Origin: Flavobacterium sp. N2270
GTDB lineage: Bacteria > Bacteroidota > Bacteroidia > Flavobacteriales > Flavobacteriaceae
Assembly (NCBI RefSeq): GCF_025947225.1
Contig: NZ_CP110005.1
Location: 620,001 to 684,000 of the forward strand
Length of the DNA: 64,000 nucleotides
Direction: 5' to 3'
Positions 1-9,362 of this stretch are shown here, one piece after another. The stretch's first letter is position 1. Each line of letters begins with the position of its first letter. The translations under genes and the position numbers were made by a program. The notes below the pieces were generated by a model, which saw only the letters and a list, made by a program, of their open reading frames with translations, ran no database searches and was not told where the DNA came from.

Positions 1-151
1 CTTCCTTTACTTCTAAAGTAGCGTATCCAGCATTAACTAAACCATAATGAATTCTTAATTTAATAAATTCACCGGTTGTGTAAGATTTTTCTTGCGACAC
101 AAAAGAATTTGTAGTAATGAAAAGCAGTAATAAAAGTCCTATTTTTTTCAT
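1..151 (-). CDS. DUF3108 domain protein, 5' part only
   Basis: The first 50 codons of a minus-strand gene that runs off the left edge of the window. Translation begins MKKIGLLLLLFITTNSFVSQ, a clear signal peptide, followed by a segment with GEFIKLRIHYGLVNAGYATL. That segment matches the start of DUF3108 proteins of Bacteroidota as I remember them, which are exported proteins of unknown function thought to act in the envelope. The rest of the protein is outside the window, so length and C-terminus cannot be judged. It may be read from the promoter at 325-332, but the terminator at 205-240 lies in between. Confidence 0.75.
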   Translation of the reverse strand, partial: MKKIGLLLLLFITTNSFVSQEKSYTTGEFIKLRIHYGLVNAGYATLEVKE

Positions 152-204
152 AATTTATTCGTTTTGTATTATAAATTGCAATTTCTGTTCCAAAAATACT
201 AAAA

Positions 205-240
205 CAAAAAAACCCAGTCAAAATAATGACTGAGTTTTTA
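205..240 (-). terminator. Rho-independent terminator
   Basis: On the minus strand a 10-bp stem (AACTCAGTCA with TGACTGGGTT, one G:U pair) closes a 6-nt loop and is followed by a T-rich tail. It would end a transcript started at 325-332, and any read-through from hppD. Confidence 0.75.
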
Positions 241-324
241 TGCTATTAACCAACCAAAAAACTATAAATTATGAAAATTTACTTACAATAAATAAGGGTA
301 ACTACTCCCTCATTTTTGCGAGTG
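205..324 (-). ncRNA. candidate small RNA between promoter and terminator
   Basis: A stretch of about 110 nt read leftward, bounded by an exact Bacteroidota -7 element at 325-332 and a Rho-independent terminator at 205-240. It lacks a sizeable open reading frame: the first ATG is followed by a stop within a few codons. The 5' end contains a GAGGGAGTAG...CCC segment that recalls the core of the yybP-ykoY manganese riboswitch only superficially. It could instead be an attenuated leader of the DUF3108 gene. No known RNA family is recognised. Confidence 0.35.
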
Positions 325-332
325 CAAATGTA
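325..332 (-). promoter_or_regulatory. promoter -7 element (TACATTTG)
   Basis: Minus-strand TACATTTG followed by CACTCGC matches the Bacteroidota sigma-A -7 consensus TAnnTTTG exactly. A TTG lies 21 nt upstream, slightly farther than usual. It points left, into the non-coding stretch before the DUF3108 gene. Confidence 0.55.
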
Positions 333-441
333 CTGTTGTTTTTAAATTATTCTCAACAAAAAATCAACTTTAACATTTTTAACACAAAAAATACTTTTTA
401 AATTATTGGTTTATTGTATTATTCTCAATTATTATTGCTTT

Positions 442-1605
442 TTATAACGTTCCTCGCAATTCTTGCTCTCTCTCAATTGATTCAAAAAGAGCTTTAAAGT
501 TACCTGCACCAAATCCTCTTGCTCCCATTCTTTGAATTACTTCAAAAAATAATGTAGGTCTATCTTCAATAGGTTTAGTGAAAATTTGTAATAAATACCC
601 TTCTTCGTCAGCATCGATCATGATGCCTAATTTTTGAAGCTCATTGATATCTTCTTTAAATTTATGCATGTGATCTTTTAATCGATCTGGAATTGCATCA
701 TAATAAGCTTGAGGTGGGGTGCTTAAAAACTCTATACCTCTAGAGCGCATATCGGCAACTGTTTTAATAATATCATCGGTAGCAACTGCGATGTGTTGAA
801 CTCCTTCGTCTTCATAAAAATCTAAATATTCTTCAATTTGTGAACGTTTTTTACCGTTTGCAGGCTCATTAATTGGAAATTTAATTCTACCGTTTCCGTT
901 AGACATTACTTTAGACATTAAAGCTGAATATTCAGTAGTAATTTGTTTGTCGTCGAATGAAAGAAAGTTCACAAACCCCATTACATCTTCAAACCATTTT
1001 ACCGCCTCGTTCATTCTGTTCCACCCAGTGTTTCCAACCATATGATCGATAAATTTTAACCCTACTGGCTCTGGGTTGTAATCTGATTTCCATTCACTAT
1101 ATCCTGGCAAAAAGATTCCATTATAATTTTTACGTTCTACAAAAACAAAAACTGTTTCCCCGTAAGCGCCATAAATTCCTGCACGAACTACTTCTCCGTT
1201 TTCATCTTTTTCTACTACTGGTTCAAAATAAGGTTTTGCTCCTCGTTTTGTAGTTTCTTCAAATGCTGAACGTGCATCTTCAACCCAAAGCGCAATTACT
1301 TTAACACCATCTCCATGTTTTTTTACATGTTCACCTATAGGCGATTTGCTATTTAAAGCAGTTGTTAACACAATGCGGATTTTATCTTGTTTTAAAACAT
1401 ACGATGCTCTATCTCTTACGCCGGTTTCTAATCCTGCGTAAGCAAGAGATTGAAATCCAAATGCTGTTTTGTAAAAATGTGCTGCTTGTTTTGCATTACC
1501 TACATAAAACTCAACATAATCTGTCCCTAGAAGGGGAAGGAAATCTTGCGCTCCTTCGAATATTTTTTCTAAACCGTAGTTTACTGATTTTAATTCTTCA
1601 CTCAT
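442..1605 (-). CDS. hppD: 4-hydroxyphenylpyruvate dioxygenase
   Basis: 387 residues, the usual family length. This non-heme iron enzyme converts 4-hydroxyphenylpyruvate to homogentisate in tyrosine degradation. It has two vicinal-oxygen-chelate halves. The iron triad is visible as H188 (FIDHMVG), H271 (GVQHIAVA) and E355 (LFFEVIQRMG), and the C-terminal GFGAGNFKALFESIEREQ tail is typical. The gene lies 50 bases downstream of hmgA on the same strand, so the two consecutive steps of the pathway are probably cotranscribed. Assignment is near certain; only the regulation is unknown. Confidence 0.97.
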   Translation of the reverse strand: MSEELKSVNYGLEKIFEGAQDFLPLLGTDYVEFYVGNAKQAAHFYKTAFGFQSLAYAGLETGVRDRASYVLKQDKIRIVLTTALNSKSPIGEHVKKHGDGVKVIALWVEDARSAFEETTKRGAKPYFEPVVEKDENGEVVRAGIYGAYGETVFVFVERKNYNGIFLPGYSEWKSDYNPEPVGLKFIDHMVGNTGWNRMNEAVKWFEDVMGFVNFLSFDDKQITTEYSALMSKVMSNGNGRIKFPINEPANGKKRSQIEEYLDFYEDEGVQHIAVATDDIIKTVADMRSRGIEFLSTPPQAYYDAIPDRLKDHMHKFKEDINELQKLGIMIDADEEGYLLQIFTKPIEDRPTLFFEVIQRMGARGFGAGNFKALFESIEREQELRGTL

Positions 1606-1655
1606 GATCTTATATTTTTTAAGCTAAATTGCTTTTTAATGTTGTTTATCTATTT

Positions 1656-2813
1656 TTAGTCTAACCAAGATTGATAATATTTTTCATCTGCAATTTTCAT
1701 TGCTTCTTCTGTAACCATTAAAGGCTTAAATGTATCAACCATTACAGCTAATTCTTGTGTTTCTGTTTTACCAATACTTCTCTCTGCTGCACCTGGATGT
1801 GGGCCGTGAGCTATCCCTGCAGGATGTAAAGAAATATGCCCTGCTTCAATATCATTTCGGCTCATAAAATCACCATCTACATAATATAAAACCTCATCGG
1901 CATCAATATTACTATGATTGTAAGGAGCAGGAATTGATAATGGATGGTAATCGTATAATCTTGGAACAAACGAACAAATTACAAATGCATTTGTTTCGAA
2001 AGTTTGATGAATAGGCGGTGGAAGATGAATTCTACCCGTTATAGGTTCGAAATCATGAATGGACAATGCATATGGATAATTAAAACCATCATAACCCACT
2101 ACATCAAACGGATGCGTAGCATAAATCATGTCAAAAATTTCGTCTTTCTTTTTTACTTTAATTAGAAACTCGCCTTTTTCATCATTAGTTTCTAATTCAT
2201 AAGGACGACGAATATCTCTTTCACAATAAGGAGAATGTTCTAACAATTGTCCGAACCAGTTTCTATATTGTTTTGGTGTGTAAATTGGCGAATGAGATTC
2301 TACAATAAACAAACGGTTGTCTTCTGTATCGAAATCTATTTTATAAATAATTCCACGAGGAATAATTAAATAATCTCCATATTTAAACTCAAGGTTTCCG
2401 TAAATAGTTCTTAATTTACCTGTTCCACGATGAATAAAAATCATTTCATCTGAATCGGTGTTTTTATAAAAATATTCGGTAGTAGATTTTTTTGGTGCTG
2501 CTAAAGCAATATGACAATCGGAATTTGTTAAGACAATTTTCCTGCTTTCTAGATAATCATCTTCTGGAGCAACTTGAAAACCTCTTAATCTATATGATTG
2601 GATATTGTTCGCTTTTGCAATTTTTGGAGCAATGTTATATTGTCTTCTAATTTCTTTTACTTGCGTAGGGCGTTGTTCGTGATACGAATTTGTAGACATA
2701 CCGTCGAAACCAACTGTTCCAAATAATTGTTCGTAATATAAATCGCCACTTGGTTTACGGAATTGCGTATGTCTCTTTGGTGGAATTTGTCCTAATTTAT
2801 GATAAAATGGCAT
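1656..2813 (-). CDS. hmgA: homogentisate 1,2-dioxygenase
   Basis: 385 residues, a cupin-fold iron dioxygenase that opens the ring of homogentisate to maleylacetoacetate. The Bacteroidota form is shorter than the human enzyme. By comparison with human H335, E341 and H371, the likely iron ligands are H300, E307 and H336, in NHSNIDADEV and AGIAHGPHPG. The first two are one residue farther apart than in the human enzyme, so this mapping is an inference. It lies upstream of hppD in the same orientation. A 17-bp inverted repeat sits just before the start. Confidence 0.93.
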   Translation of the reverse strand: MPFYHKLGQIPPKRHTQFRKPSGDLYYEQLFGTVGFDGMSTNSYHEQRPTQVKEIRRQYNIAPKIAKANNIQSYRLRGFQVAPEDDYLESRKIVLTNSDCHIALAAPKKSTTEYFYKNTDSDEMIFIHRGTGKLRTIYGNLEFKYGDYLIIPRGIIYKIDFDTEDNRLFIVESHSPIYTPKQYRNWFGQLLEHSPYCERDIRRPYELETNDEKGEFLIKVKKKDEIFDMIYATHPFDVVGYDGFNYPYALSIHDFEPITGRIHLPPPIHQTFETNAFVICSFVPRLYDYHPLSIPAPYNHSNIDADEVLYYVDGDFMSRNDIEAGHISLHPAGIAHGPHPGAAERSIGKTETQELAVMVDTFKPLMVTEEAMKIADEKYYQSWLD

Positions 2814-2845
2814 AATTTTAATTTTATTAATTAAACAATAAGAAA

Positions 2846-2862
2846 AATGTAGTACCTACATT
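2846..2862. promoter_or_regulatory. inverted repeat upstream of hmgA, possible operator
   Basis: A perfect inverted repeat AATGTAG-TAC-CTACATT, 33 bases before the hmgA start. It overlaps a weak -7-like TACATTTT on the minus strand, so a bound protein would interfere with RNA polymerase. The size and place fit an operator for a tyrosine-catabolism regulator. No such regulator is encoded next to it, and the role is inferred. Confidence 0.4.
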
Positions 2863-2982
2863 AATAATTGATACAACTATGCAACTCATTCAGGATTTCT
2901 CTTGATAAGGAATTTTAAATGCGCCAATAAACCGTTCCAATTAGGTTTCATATAGTACAAATATCGTAAAAAAAATTAAGTT

Positions 2983-5193
2983 TTAAAAGTAAAATCCAAC
3001 CGTAAACCAGGTAAAATGTTTGCCGGTTTCTGGAGACCAAGAATGCTTTACTTCTATTGGCCCAATAATAGTTTCAAATCCATAGCCAACTCCATAACCA
3101 GAATACATTGGCTTAGACACCCAAGTGTCATCTTCAAAAATATTAGTTCCAATGTTTGCATAGTTTGCCGTGAATTCTATATGATGTTTCTTAAAAATCT
3201 CATAGTCTGCAACTACACTTCCTTTTATATAACTATCTCCAAGCAAACTTACAAAATCATAACCCAGAAATGGCCTAAAGTTATTTAAGCTTGCAAAACC
3301 ATAACCACCTAAAGCAAAATCAAAAGAATTTATGCTTTTTTCACCAATTGCAAAACCTGCTTCTGATTGTAATTTAACCGCAATTTTTTTGAAAAATGTT
3401 TGAACTACAGCGACATCTCCTTTTACAATTGAAAAATTTTCGAAATCATCATTATAATCAGATGAATACACAAACGACTTTATTTCACCATTAAAGTAAG
3501 CTCCTTTTTTTGGAAAATATTTTTGATTAAAAGTGTCGAATTTTAAATATCCGAAAAGTGAAAAATAATCACTTTTATCAAATATAGGGTTTGTATTTAA
3601 CAATGTTTCCGATTTAATTCTTAAGTGTTTTAGTTCAGCTCCACCTCCAATAGAGAATTTTTGTGCAAAAATAGTTTGTAAGTAAAGTTGGTTTGATAAA
3701 TCAGAATAATCAACATTCAATGAACTAATTCCTAATGTTGTTAAAGTAACTCCATTATTAAAATCTGACGGTATATTTTTGTTAAAGGTTGAATATCTAG
3801 AATTAATTCCAAAACTCCAATAGAAACCATTATCAATATAGTAGTTTAAATTATACCTAAAATTATCTCCCAATATTAAATCTAATGAAAGCACATCGTT
3901 TTTTACTAATATTTTTTTCTGAGTTATATTTAACAAAGCTCCGCTTTTAAATAAATCATCATAATGCAGACCAAATTTTAAAAACCTATTGATTTTTTTT
4001 TCTTTTAATTCAAGAATCAATTTCGTTCCGTCTTCAACATTTTTAAAAGAATAAAAAACAGAACTGAAATTTTGAGTAGCATTTAAATTATTCACCCCTT
4101 TTTCAAGATCTTCAAAAGACACAATAGTGTTTTGTTTGATTTTCAACTTACCCATAACATATGCTCTGGTGAAGTTTTCAAGACTATTTATCTCAATACC
4201 GCTTATATAAATAGCATTTGAAACAATAATTTTATCTTTCAAAAGAGTAGTTTTGTTTTTATCTAAAGCAGGTGTACTTAGCGCCTGTTTAGCTGCAATT
4301 TCACCTTTAGGAATTAATTCTCCTACTTTCTCAAAAGAAATAACATTATAACCTTTAATATCTGGTTTAATATATATATCCGTTTGTTTAATTTTTTTAG
4401 ACATTTTCTCAGCCATTGAGTAGCTGTTAATTTGGCCTAACAAACTTGTAACGTCATTTAATTGATCTCTGTTTTTTAAACCATCTTGTACATCAACCCC
4501 AATTATAAAGTCAGCTCCTCTCTTCTTTAATTCCTCAACAGGATAGTTGTTAACAACACCTCCATCAATCAAAAGTCTTCCATCGATTTCTATTGGACTA
4601 TACAAAGTTGGCAAAGCTCCACTTGTAACTAATGCTTTTGCTAAAATACCTTTATCTAAAATTACTTCTTCTCCTGTTTCAGCATCAGTAGCGATACAGA
4701 AAAAAGGGATTTTTAATTTACTAAAATCATCAACATCAGAAACATGAAGGGTTAATTTTGAAAGTAAATTAAAGTTATAAAGACCTTTAGAATAACCCGA
4801 AGGAAGTCCAACTTTAAATTTATAAAAAGGAAGGGTTACTGCGTAAATTTCATCGTTTCTTTTTTCATAAAAAGACTTTGAGTTTCTTGGTGTATAATCT
4901 TGTAACAAAGCTTCAATATCAACATGGTTGAATAAGTACTCTAAGTCTTTACCACTATAACCAGAAGCATATAAACCCCCAATTATAGCGCCCATACTTG
5001 TCCCACCAATATAATCAACCTTTATTCCTAATGAATCAATTACTTTTAAAACACCTATATGAGCAAGTCCTTTGGCTCCACCACCACTTAAAACTAATCC
5101 AATTTTTGGTTTTTTATTAGTTGTAATTGAATCTTGTGCAAAGCTGATTTGGGAAATCATTAGTAGGCTTATTAACAAGATTAACTTTTTCAT
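2983..5193 (-). CDS. patatin-like phospholipase fused to outer-membrane barrel
   Basis: 736 residues. A signal peptide ending SFAQ is followed by a patatin domain with the oxyanion-hole glycines GGGAKG (37-42), nucleophile S66 in GTSMG and the catalytic D210 in DGG. A POTRA-like segment follows (about 328-395), then a C-terminal BamA/Omp85-type beta-barrel (about 400-736), ending in the aromatic residues typical of barrels (FTWFTVGFYF). This is the PlpD-type (type Vd) plan: a lipid acyl hydrolase carried to the surface by its own barrel. It lies 6 bases downstream of uvrC, which suggests cotranscription with no functional link. Substrate is unknown. Confidence 0.88.
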   Translation of the reverse strand: MKKLILLISLLMISQISFAQDSITTNKKPKIGLVLSGGGAKGLAHIGVLKVIDSLGIKVDYIGGTSMGAIIGGLYASGYSGKDLEYLFNHVDIEALLQDYTPRNSKSFYEKRNDEIYAVTLPFYKFKVGLPSGYSKGLYNFNLLSKLTLHVSDVDDFSKLKIPFFCIATDAETGEEVILDKGILAKALVTSGALPTLYSPIEIDGRLLIDGGVVNNYPVEELKKRGADFIIGVDVQDGLKNRDQLNDVTSLLGQINSYSMAEKMSKKIKQTDIYIKPDIKGYNVISFEKVGELIPKGEIAAKQALSTPALDKNKTTLLKDKIIVSNAIYISGIEINSLENFTRAYVMGKLKIKQNTIVSFEDLEKGVNNLNATQNFSSVFYSFKNVEDGTKLILELKEKKINRFLKFGLHYDDLFKSGALLNITQKKILVKNDVLSLDLILGDNFRYNLNYYIDNGFYWSFGINSRYSTFNKNIPSDFNNGVTLTTLGISSLNVDYSDLSNQLYLQTIFAQKFSIGGGAELKHLRIKSETLLNTNPIFDKSDYFSLFGYLKFDTFNQKYFPKKGAYFNGEIKSFVYSSDYNDDFENFSIVKGDVAVVQTFFKKIAVKLQSEAGFAIGEKSINSFDFALGGYGFASLNNFRPFLGYDFVSLLGDSYIKGSVVADYEIFKKHHIEFTANYANIGTNIFEDDTWVSKPMYSGYGVGYGFETIIGPIEVKHSWSPETGKHFTWFTVGFYF

Positions 5194-5199
5194 AAATTT

Positions 5200-6999
5200 T
5201 TATTGTTGTATTGTTTTGTAAAAGTCGGTAATTTTTTTTGCTTTAGAAAGCCCAACGACCTCTGAAATTTCTTTTTCCGTTGCCAATTGCATTCTTTTAA
5301 CACTTTTGAAATGTTTTAGTAACGTTATCATTGTTTTTTCGCCAATTCCAGGAATAGACTCTAATGAATTGGTCAATGCTGCCTTACTTCTTTTATCTCT
5401 ATGATGTGTAATTCCAAAACGATGCGCTTCATTTCTAAGAAACTGAATGATTTTTAAAGTCTCCGATTTTTTATCCAAATATAATGGAATGGGATCTTCT
5501 GGATAAAACAATTCTTCAAGTCTTTTTGCAATTCCAACTATAGCAATTTTTCCACGCAAACCTAAATCGTCTAAACTTTTTAAAGCCGAAGACAATTGTC
5601 CTTTTCCTCCATCAATAATGATTAATTGTGGTAATGGTTCTTTTTCATCGAGCAAACGTTTGTATCTTCTATAAACAACTTCTTCCATGGAAGCGAAATC
5701 ATCTGGACCTTCCACTGTTTTGATGTTAAAATGACGGTAATCTTTTTTACTGGGTTTTCCATCTTTAAAAACTACACAAGCCGCTACAGGGTTTGTTCCT
5801 TGAATATTAGAATTATCGAAACACTCTATGTGTCTTGGTTCAACCGAAAGACGTAAATCTTTCTTCATTTGAGCCATAATTCTATTGGTATGCCTATCTG
5901 GATCTACAATTTTAATTTGTTTCAATTGATCCATTCGATAATATTTAGCATTTCGAATGGATAAATCTAAGATTTGTCGTTTATCACCTAATTGCGGAAC
6001 TGTAATTTTTAAATTTTCTCCCAATGAAAGTGGAAATGGTAAAATAATTTCGCGCGACAATAATTTAAAACGTTCTCTAAGCTCAACTACTGCCAATTCT
6101 AAAAGCTCTTCATCAGTTTCTTCTAGCTTTTTCTTAATTTCCATAGTATGCGAACGCACAATTGCTCCGTGAGAAATTTGTAAGAAATTCACATAAGCCA
6201 TTGCTTCATCTGAAACAATTGAAAACACATCAATATTAGATAATTTCGGATTTAAAACTGTTGATTTTGCCTGATAACTTTCTAAAACTTGTATTTTTTC
6301 TTTGATTTTTTGAGCCGCTTCAAATTCCATATCTTCAGCAAACGCTTTCATTTGAATTTTAAATTCTTTTAAACTGTCTTTAAAATTTCCTTTTAAAATT
6401 TGTCGAATAGCTTCTACTTGTTTTTGGTAATTTTCTAATGACTCAAAACCTTCACAAGGACCTTTACAATTTCCAATATGATATTCTAAACAAACTTTAT
6501 ATTTTCCTGATTTTATATTAGCATGTGACAAATCATAGTTGCAAGTTCGTAAAGGATATAATTCTTTAATCATTTCTAAAATCGTATTGACAATCTTAAA
6601 ATTGGTATACGGACCATAATATTCTGAACCATCTTTTGTAACTCTTCTTGTTGGAAATATTCTTGAAAAGGGTTCGTTTTTAATGCAAATCCATGGATAG
6701 GATTTATCATCTTTTAAAAGAATATTATATCGTGGTTGAAGTTTCTTAATCAAATTATTTTCCAACAACAATGCATCTGATTCAGTGGCAACAACAATGT
6801 GTTTAATGGAAACTATTTTTTTTACTAAAACACTGGTTTTATAATTATCGTGACTTTTAGTAAAATAACTCGAAACTCTTTTTTTTAAATTCTTTGCTTT
6901 ACCAACATATAAAATCTTGTCGTCTTTATCAAAATATTGATAAACGCCAGGATTGTCGGGCAAAGTTTGTATTTGAAGCTCGAGATTTGTAGTAGACAT
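5200..6999 (-). CDS. uvrC: excinuclease ABC subunit C
   Basis: 599 residues. UvrC makes both incisions in nucleotide excision repair with the UvrA-UvrB complex. In order: GIY-YIG nuclease domain (GVY at 18-20, YVG at 31-33), a cysteine cluster C152/C169/C177/C181 of the kind reported to hold an iron-sulfur cluster in UvrC, a UVR helix pair that binds UvrB (about 205-240), the RNase H-like nuclease region, and C-terminal helix-hairpin-helix motifs (SIPGIGEKT). The full family length and all domains are present. An exact -7 element lies upstream at 7024-7031. Confidence 0.97.
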   Translation of the reverse strand: MSTTNLELQIQTLPDNPGVYQYFDKDDKILYVGKAKNLKKRVSSYFTKSHDNYKTSVLVKKIVSIKHIVVATESDALLLENNLIKKLQPRYNILLKDDKSYPWICIKNEPFSRIFPTRRVTKDGSEYYGPYTNFKIVNTILEMIKELYPLRTCNYDLSHANIKSGKYKVCLEYHIGNCKGPCEGFESLENYQKQVEAIRQILKGNFKDSLKEFKIQMKAFAEDMEFEAAQKIKEKIQVLESYQAKSTVLNPKLSNIDVFSIVSDEAMAYVNFLQISHGAIVRSHTMEIKKKLEETDEELLELAVVELRERFKLLSREIILPFPLSLGENLKITVPQLGDKRQILDLSIRNAKYYRMDQLKQIKIVDPDRHTNRIMAQMKKDLRLSVEPRHIECFDNSNIQGTNPVAACVVFKDGKPSKKDYRHFNIKTVEGPDDFASMEEVVYRRYKRLLDEKEPLPQLIIIDGGKGQLSSALKSLDDLGLRGKIAIVGIAKRLEELFYPEDPIPLYLDKKSETLKIIQFLRNEAHRFGITHHRDKRSKAALTNSLESIPGIGEKTMITLLKHFKSVKRMQLATEKEISEVVGLSKAKKITDFYKTIQQ

Positions 7000-7023
7000 T
7001 GATTAAAGATATCGCTTAATTCA

Positions 7024-7031
7024 CAAATTTA
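7024..7031 (-). promoter_or_regulatory. uvrC promoter -7 element
   Basis: Minus-strand TAAATTTG, an exact TAnnTTTG match, 25 bases before the uvrC start. No clear TTG is seen at the -33 position. Confidence 0.5.
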
Positions 7032-7099
7032 CATAGATTTTTATTCTACTACTATTTTCTATTCCTGAAATTACTACTTTTAACAGATATTATAGATTT

Positions 7100-8068
7100 A
7101 TGAAAAACAACAACATCATACAACTTTTAGGCGAAACCATTTTACCTGGTGAAAGCAAAACTATTGAAGTAGAAATTGCAAAATTACACACCATGACCAA
7201 GCTTAAAATTCCGATAATTATAGAGCGATCTAAAATTGAAGGTCCGGTTGTATTATTTAGTGCTGGGTTACATGGCGATGAAATTAACGGAACCGAAATT
7301 GTACGACAATTAATTATAAATAAAATAAATAAACCAAAGTGCGGAACCATAATTTGCATTCCAATTATCAATATTTTTGGATTTGTAAACCAAAGTCGTC
7401 AATTTCCTGATGGTCGCGATTTAAATCGTGTTTTTCCAGGAAGTAAAAATGGCTCCTTAGCAAGCAGATTTGCACACTTTTTAGTAAAAGACGTTATTCC
7501 GGTTGTAGATTATGCGGTCGATTTTCATGCCGGCGGAGCAAGTCGTTTTAACGCCGCTCAAATAAGAATTATCCCAAATAATGCAGAATTAAAGGAATTG
7601 GCAAAAGTATTCAATGCCCCGTTTACACTTTATTCTAAAAACATTCAAGGTTCGTTTAGAAATGCTTCTACAAAACTAGGTGTAAAAATGTTGCTTTTTG
7701 AAGGTGGAAAATCATTAGACTTAAATGCTGAAATTACTGAAGAAGGTGTTGACGGAGCAAAACGTTTCTTAGCACATTTAGACATGCTAAACCCTAAAAA
7801 AGAAGCTAATTTTACCTACGACGAAACGTTATTTATAGAAAAATCAAATTGGATTAGAGCTCACTTTTCAGGAATGTTTATTGGTTTAATAAAAGCTGGG
7901 AGCTTTGTAAATAAAGGTGATATACTGGCAACTATTTCAGATCCATTTGGAAAAGTAGAGCACAAAGTTAAAGCACCAAATGACGGCTATTTAATCAATG
8001 TAAATGATGCGCCAATTGTCTATCAAGGAGATGCTATTTTTCACATATCTACCAAATTAGAAGAGTAA
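7100..8068 (+). CDS. succinylglutamate desuccinylase/aspartoacylase family hydrolase
   Basis: 322 residues, a zinc-dependent M14-like amidohydrolase. The zinc ligands are visible as H58 and E61 in AGLHGDEINGTE and H143 in DFHAGG; the family motif DLNRVFPG is at 107-114. The C-terminal 80 residues form a small beta domain (KVKAPNDGYLINV) like that of the family. Such enzymes remove an acyl group from an amino-acid nitrogen, but the substrate cannot be read from the sequence. It faces uvrC divergently across 100 bases and precedes the PLP decarboxylase gene, which has its own promoter. Confidence 0.85.
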   Translation: MKNNNIIQLLGETILPGESKTIEVEIAKLHTMTKLKIPIIIERSKIEGPVVLFSAGLHGDEINGTEIVRQLIINKINKPKCGTIICIPIINIFGFVNQSRQFPDGRDLNRVFPGSKNGSLASRFAHFLVKDVIPVVDYAVDFHAGGASRFNAAQIRIIPNNAELKELAKVFNAPFTLYSKNIQGSFRNASTKLGVKMLLFEGGKSLDLNAEITEEGVDGAKRFLAHLDMLNPKKEANFTYDETLFIEKSNWIRAHFSGMFIGLIKAGSFVNKGDILATISDPFGKVEHKVKAPNDGYLINVNDAPIVYQGDAIFHISTKLEE

Positions 8069-8105
8069 CCTAACAATTATCATGTTTTCATGTTTCTTCA
8101 ATCTT

Positions 8106-8113
8106 TAGTTTTG
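8106..8113 (+). promoter_or_regulatory. promoter -7 element before the PLP decarboxylase
   Basis: TAGTTTTG, an exact match to TAnnTTTG, 17 bases before the start codon at 8130. The predicted leader is only about 10 nt. Confidence 0.5.
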
Positions 8114-8129
8114 TAAAAACTATAGCATA

Positions 8130-9362
8130 ATGAAGTACTGGAAAAAGTTAAAACAAGAACAGTTAAAAGAAAGAGTACAAAAAGCATTATTTGAAAATGT
8201 AAATTTTTCTAAAGATATTTCTTTGGGTTACCCCGCATCAAAATTAGACGGAAAAGTTTTTTATGACGATGCTCCCTTTTTAAAAGACGCTCCTACCTTA
8301 CAAACGTATGTCGCTAATCCAAACAATATTGGCTGCCATACTTTTGGAACTTCTGAAACTGCTTTTAGCGGTACACAAGAAATTGAGCGCGAAGTTTTAA
8401 ATGTTTTAGCCACAGACGTTTTTAATCTTGATGAATTTGATGGATACATTGCTCCTGGAGGAACTGAGGCAAACATTCAAGCTATTTGGGTATTTAGAAA
8501 TTATTTCATGCATAATTTTGACGCAAAATTATCGGAAATTGTCATTTTAGCTTCAGAAGACACGCATTATTCCATTCCAAAAGCTTCTAACTTATTGCAA
8601 ATTGAATGGATGAAAATTCCGGTTCATTTCAATGAAAGAAATATTGACAAAACAGCTTTAGAACAAATTATTGTAGATGCCAAAGCAAATGGTAAAAAAT
8701 ACTTTATTGCAGTTTCTAATATGGGTACAACTATGTTTGGTTCGGTTGATAATCCAGACGATTATACTTCACTTTTAGAAAAGCACAATGTGACATATAA
8801 ATTACATATTGATGGCGCTTACGGCGGATTTGTTTATCCGTTTAGTAATAAAGATTCAGTAATTAACTTTAGTAATCCTAAAATTAGTTCAATTACAATT
8901 GATGCACATAAAATGCTACAAGCTCCATACGGAACTGGTGTTTTCATTTGTCGTAAAGGATTAATTGAAAACGTACTTACTAAAGAAGCCGAATATGTAG
9001 AAGGAATGGATTTAACGCTTTGCGGAAGTCGTTCTGGCGCAAATGCGGTAGCGGTTTGGATGATATTATTTACATATGGACCAAACGGTTGGTTTGAAAA
9101 AATAAGCATCTTACAAATGCGCACACAATTTCTTTGTAATGAATTAGACAAACTAAATATTTCATATTTCAGAGAACCACACATGAACATTGTAACCATT
9201 CATGCAGAAAATATTCCTCATGAAATTGCAGAAAAATACGATTTAGTACCTCAACAACACAATGATGACAACAAATGGTATAAAATTGTACTCATGGACC
9301 ACGTAGAAATAGAACATTTAACTACTTTTATAGACGAATTGAAAGCGTTTTTACATGTTTAA
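8130..9362 (+). CDS. group II pyridoxal-phosphate decarboxylase
   Basis: 410 residues, fold type I PLP enzyme related to histidine, glutamate and aromatic amino acid decarboxylases. The cofactor lysine is K261 in TIDAHKMLQAPYG, the ring-binding aspartate is D228 in HIDGAYGG, and H146 in EDTHYS is the likely stacking histidine. The APGGTEANIQA motif at 108-118 is the phosphate-binding loop. The substrate amino acid is not clear; it is shorter than true glutamate decarboxylases. It overlaps the following cyclo-ligase gene by 8 bases, so the two are translationally linked. Confidence 0.88.
   Translation: MKYWKKLKQEQLKERVQKALFENVNFSKDISLGYPASKLDGKVFYDDAPFLKDAPTLQTYVANPNNIGCHTFGTSETAFSGTQEIEREVLNVLATDVFNLDEFDGYIAPGGTEANIQAIWVFRNYFMHNFDAKLSEIVILASEDTHYSIPKASNLLQIEWMKIPVHFNERNIDKTALEQIIVDAKANGKKYFIAVSNMGTTMFGSVDNPDDYTSLLEKHNVTYKLHIDGAYGGFVYPFSNKDSVINFSNPKISSITIDAHKMLQAPYGTGVFICRKGLIENVLTKEAEYVEGMDLTLCGSRSGANAVAVWMILFTYGPNGWFEKISILQMRTQFLCNELDKLNISYFREPHMNIVTIHAENIPHEIAEKYDLVPQQHNDDNKWYKIVLMDHVEIEHLTTFIDELKAFLHV

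Noticed and set aside
296..309. GGGAGTAG...CCC segment as a yybP-ykoY manganese riboswitch
   Set aside because: Only a short core resembles the motif; the flanking helices are not seen and the adjacent gene is not a manganese transporter.
1362..1607. 81-residue frame opposite hppD
   Set aside because: A shadow of the hppD coding sequence, with no signal, motif or promoter of its own.
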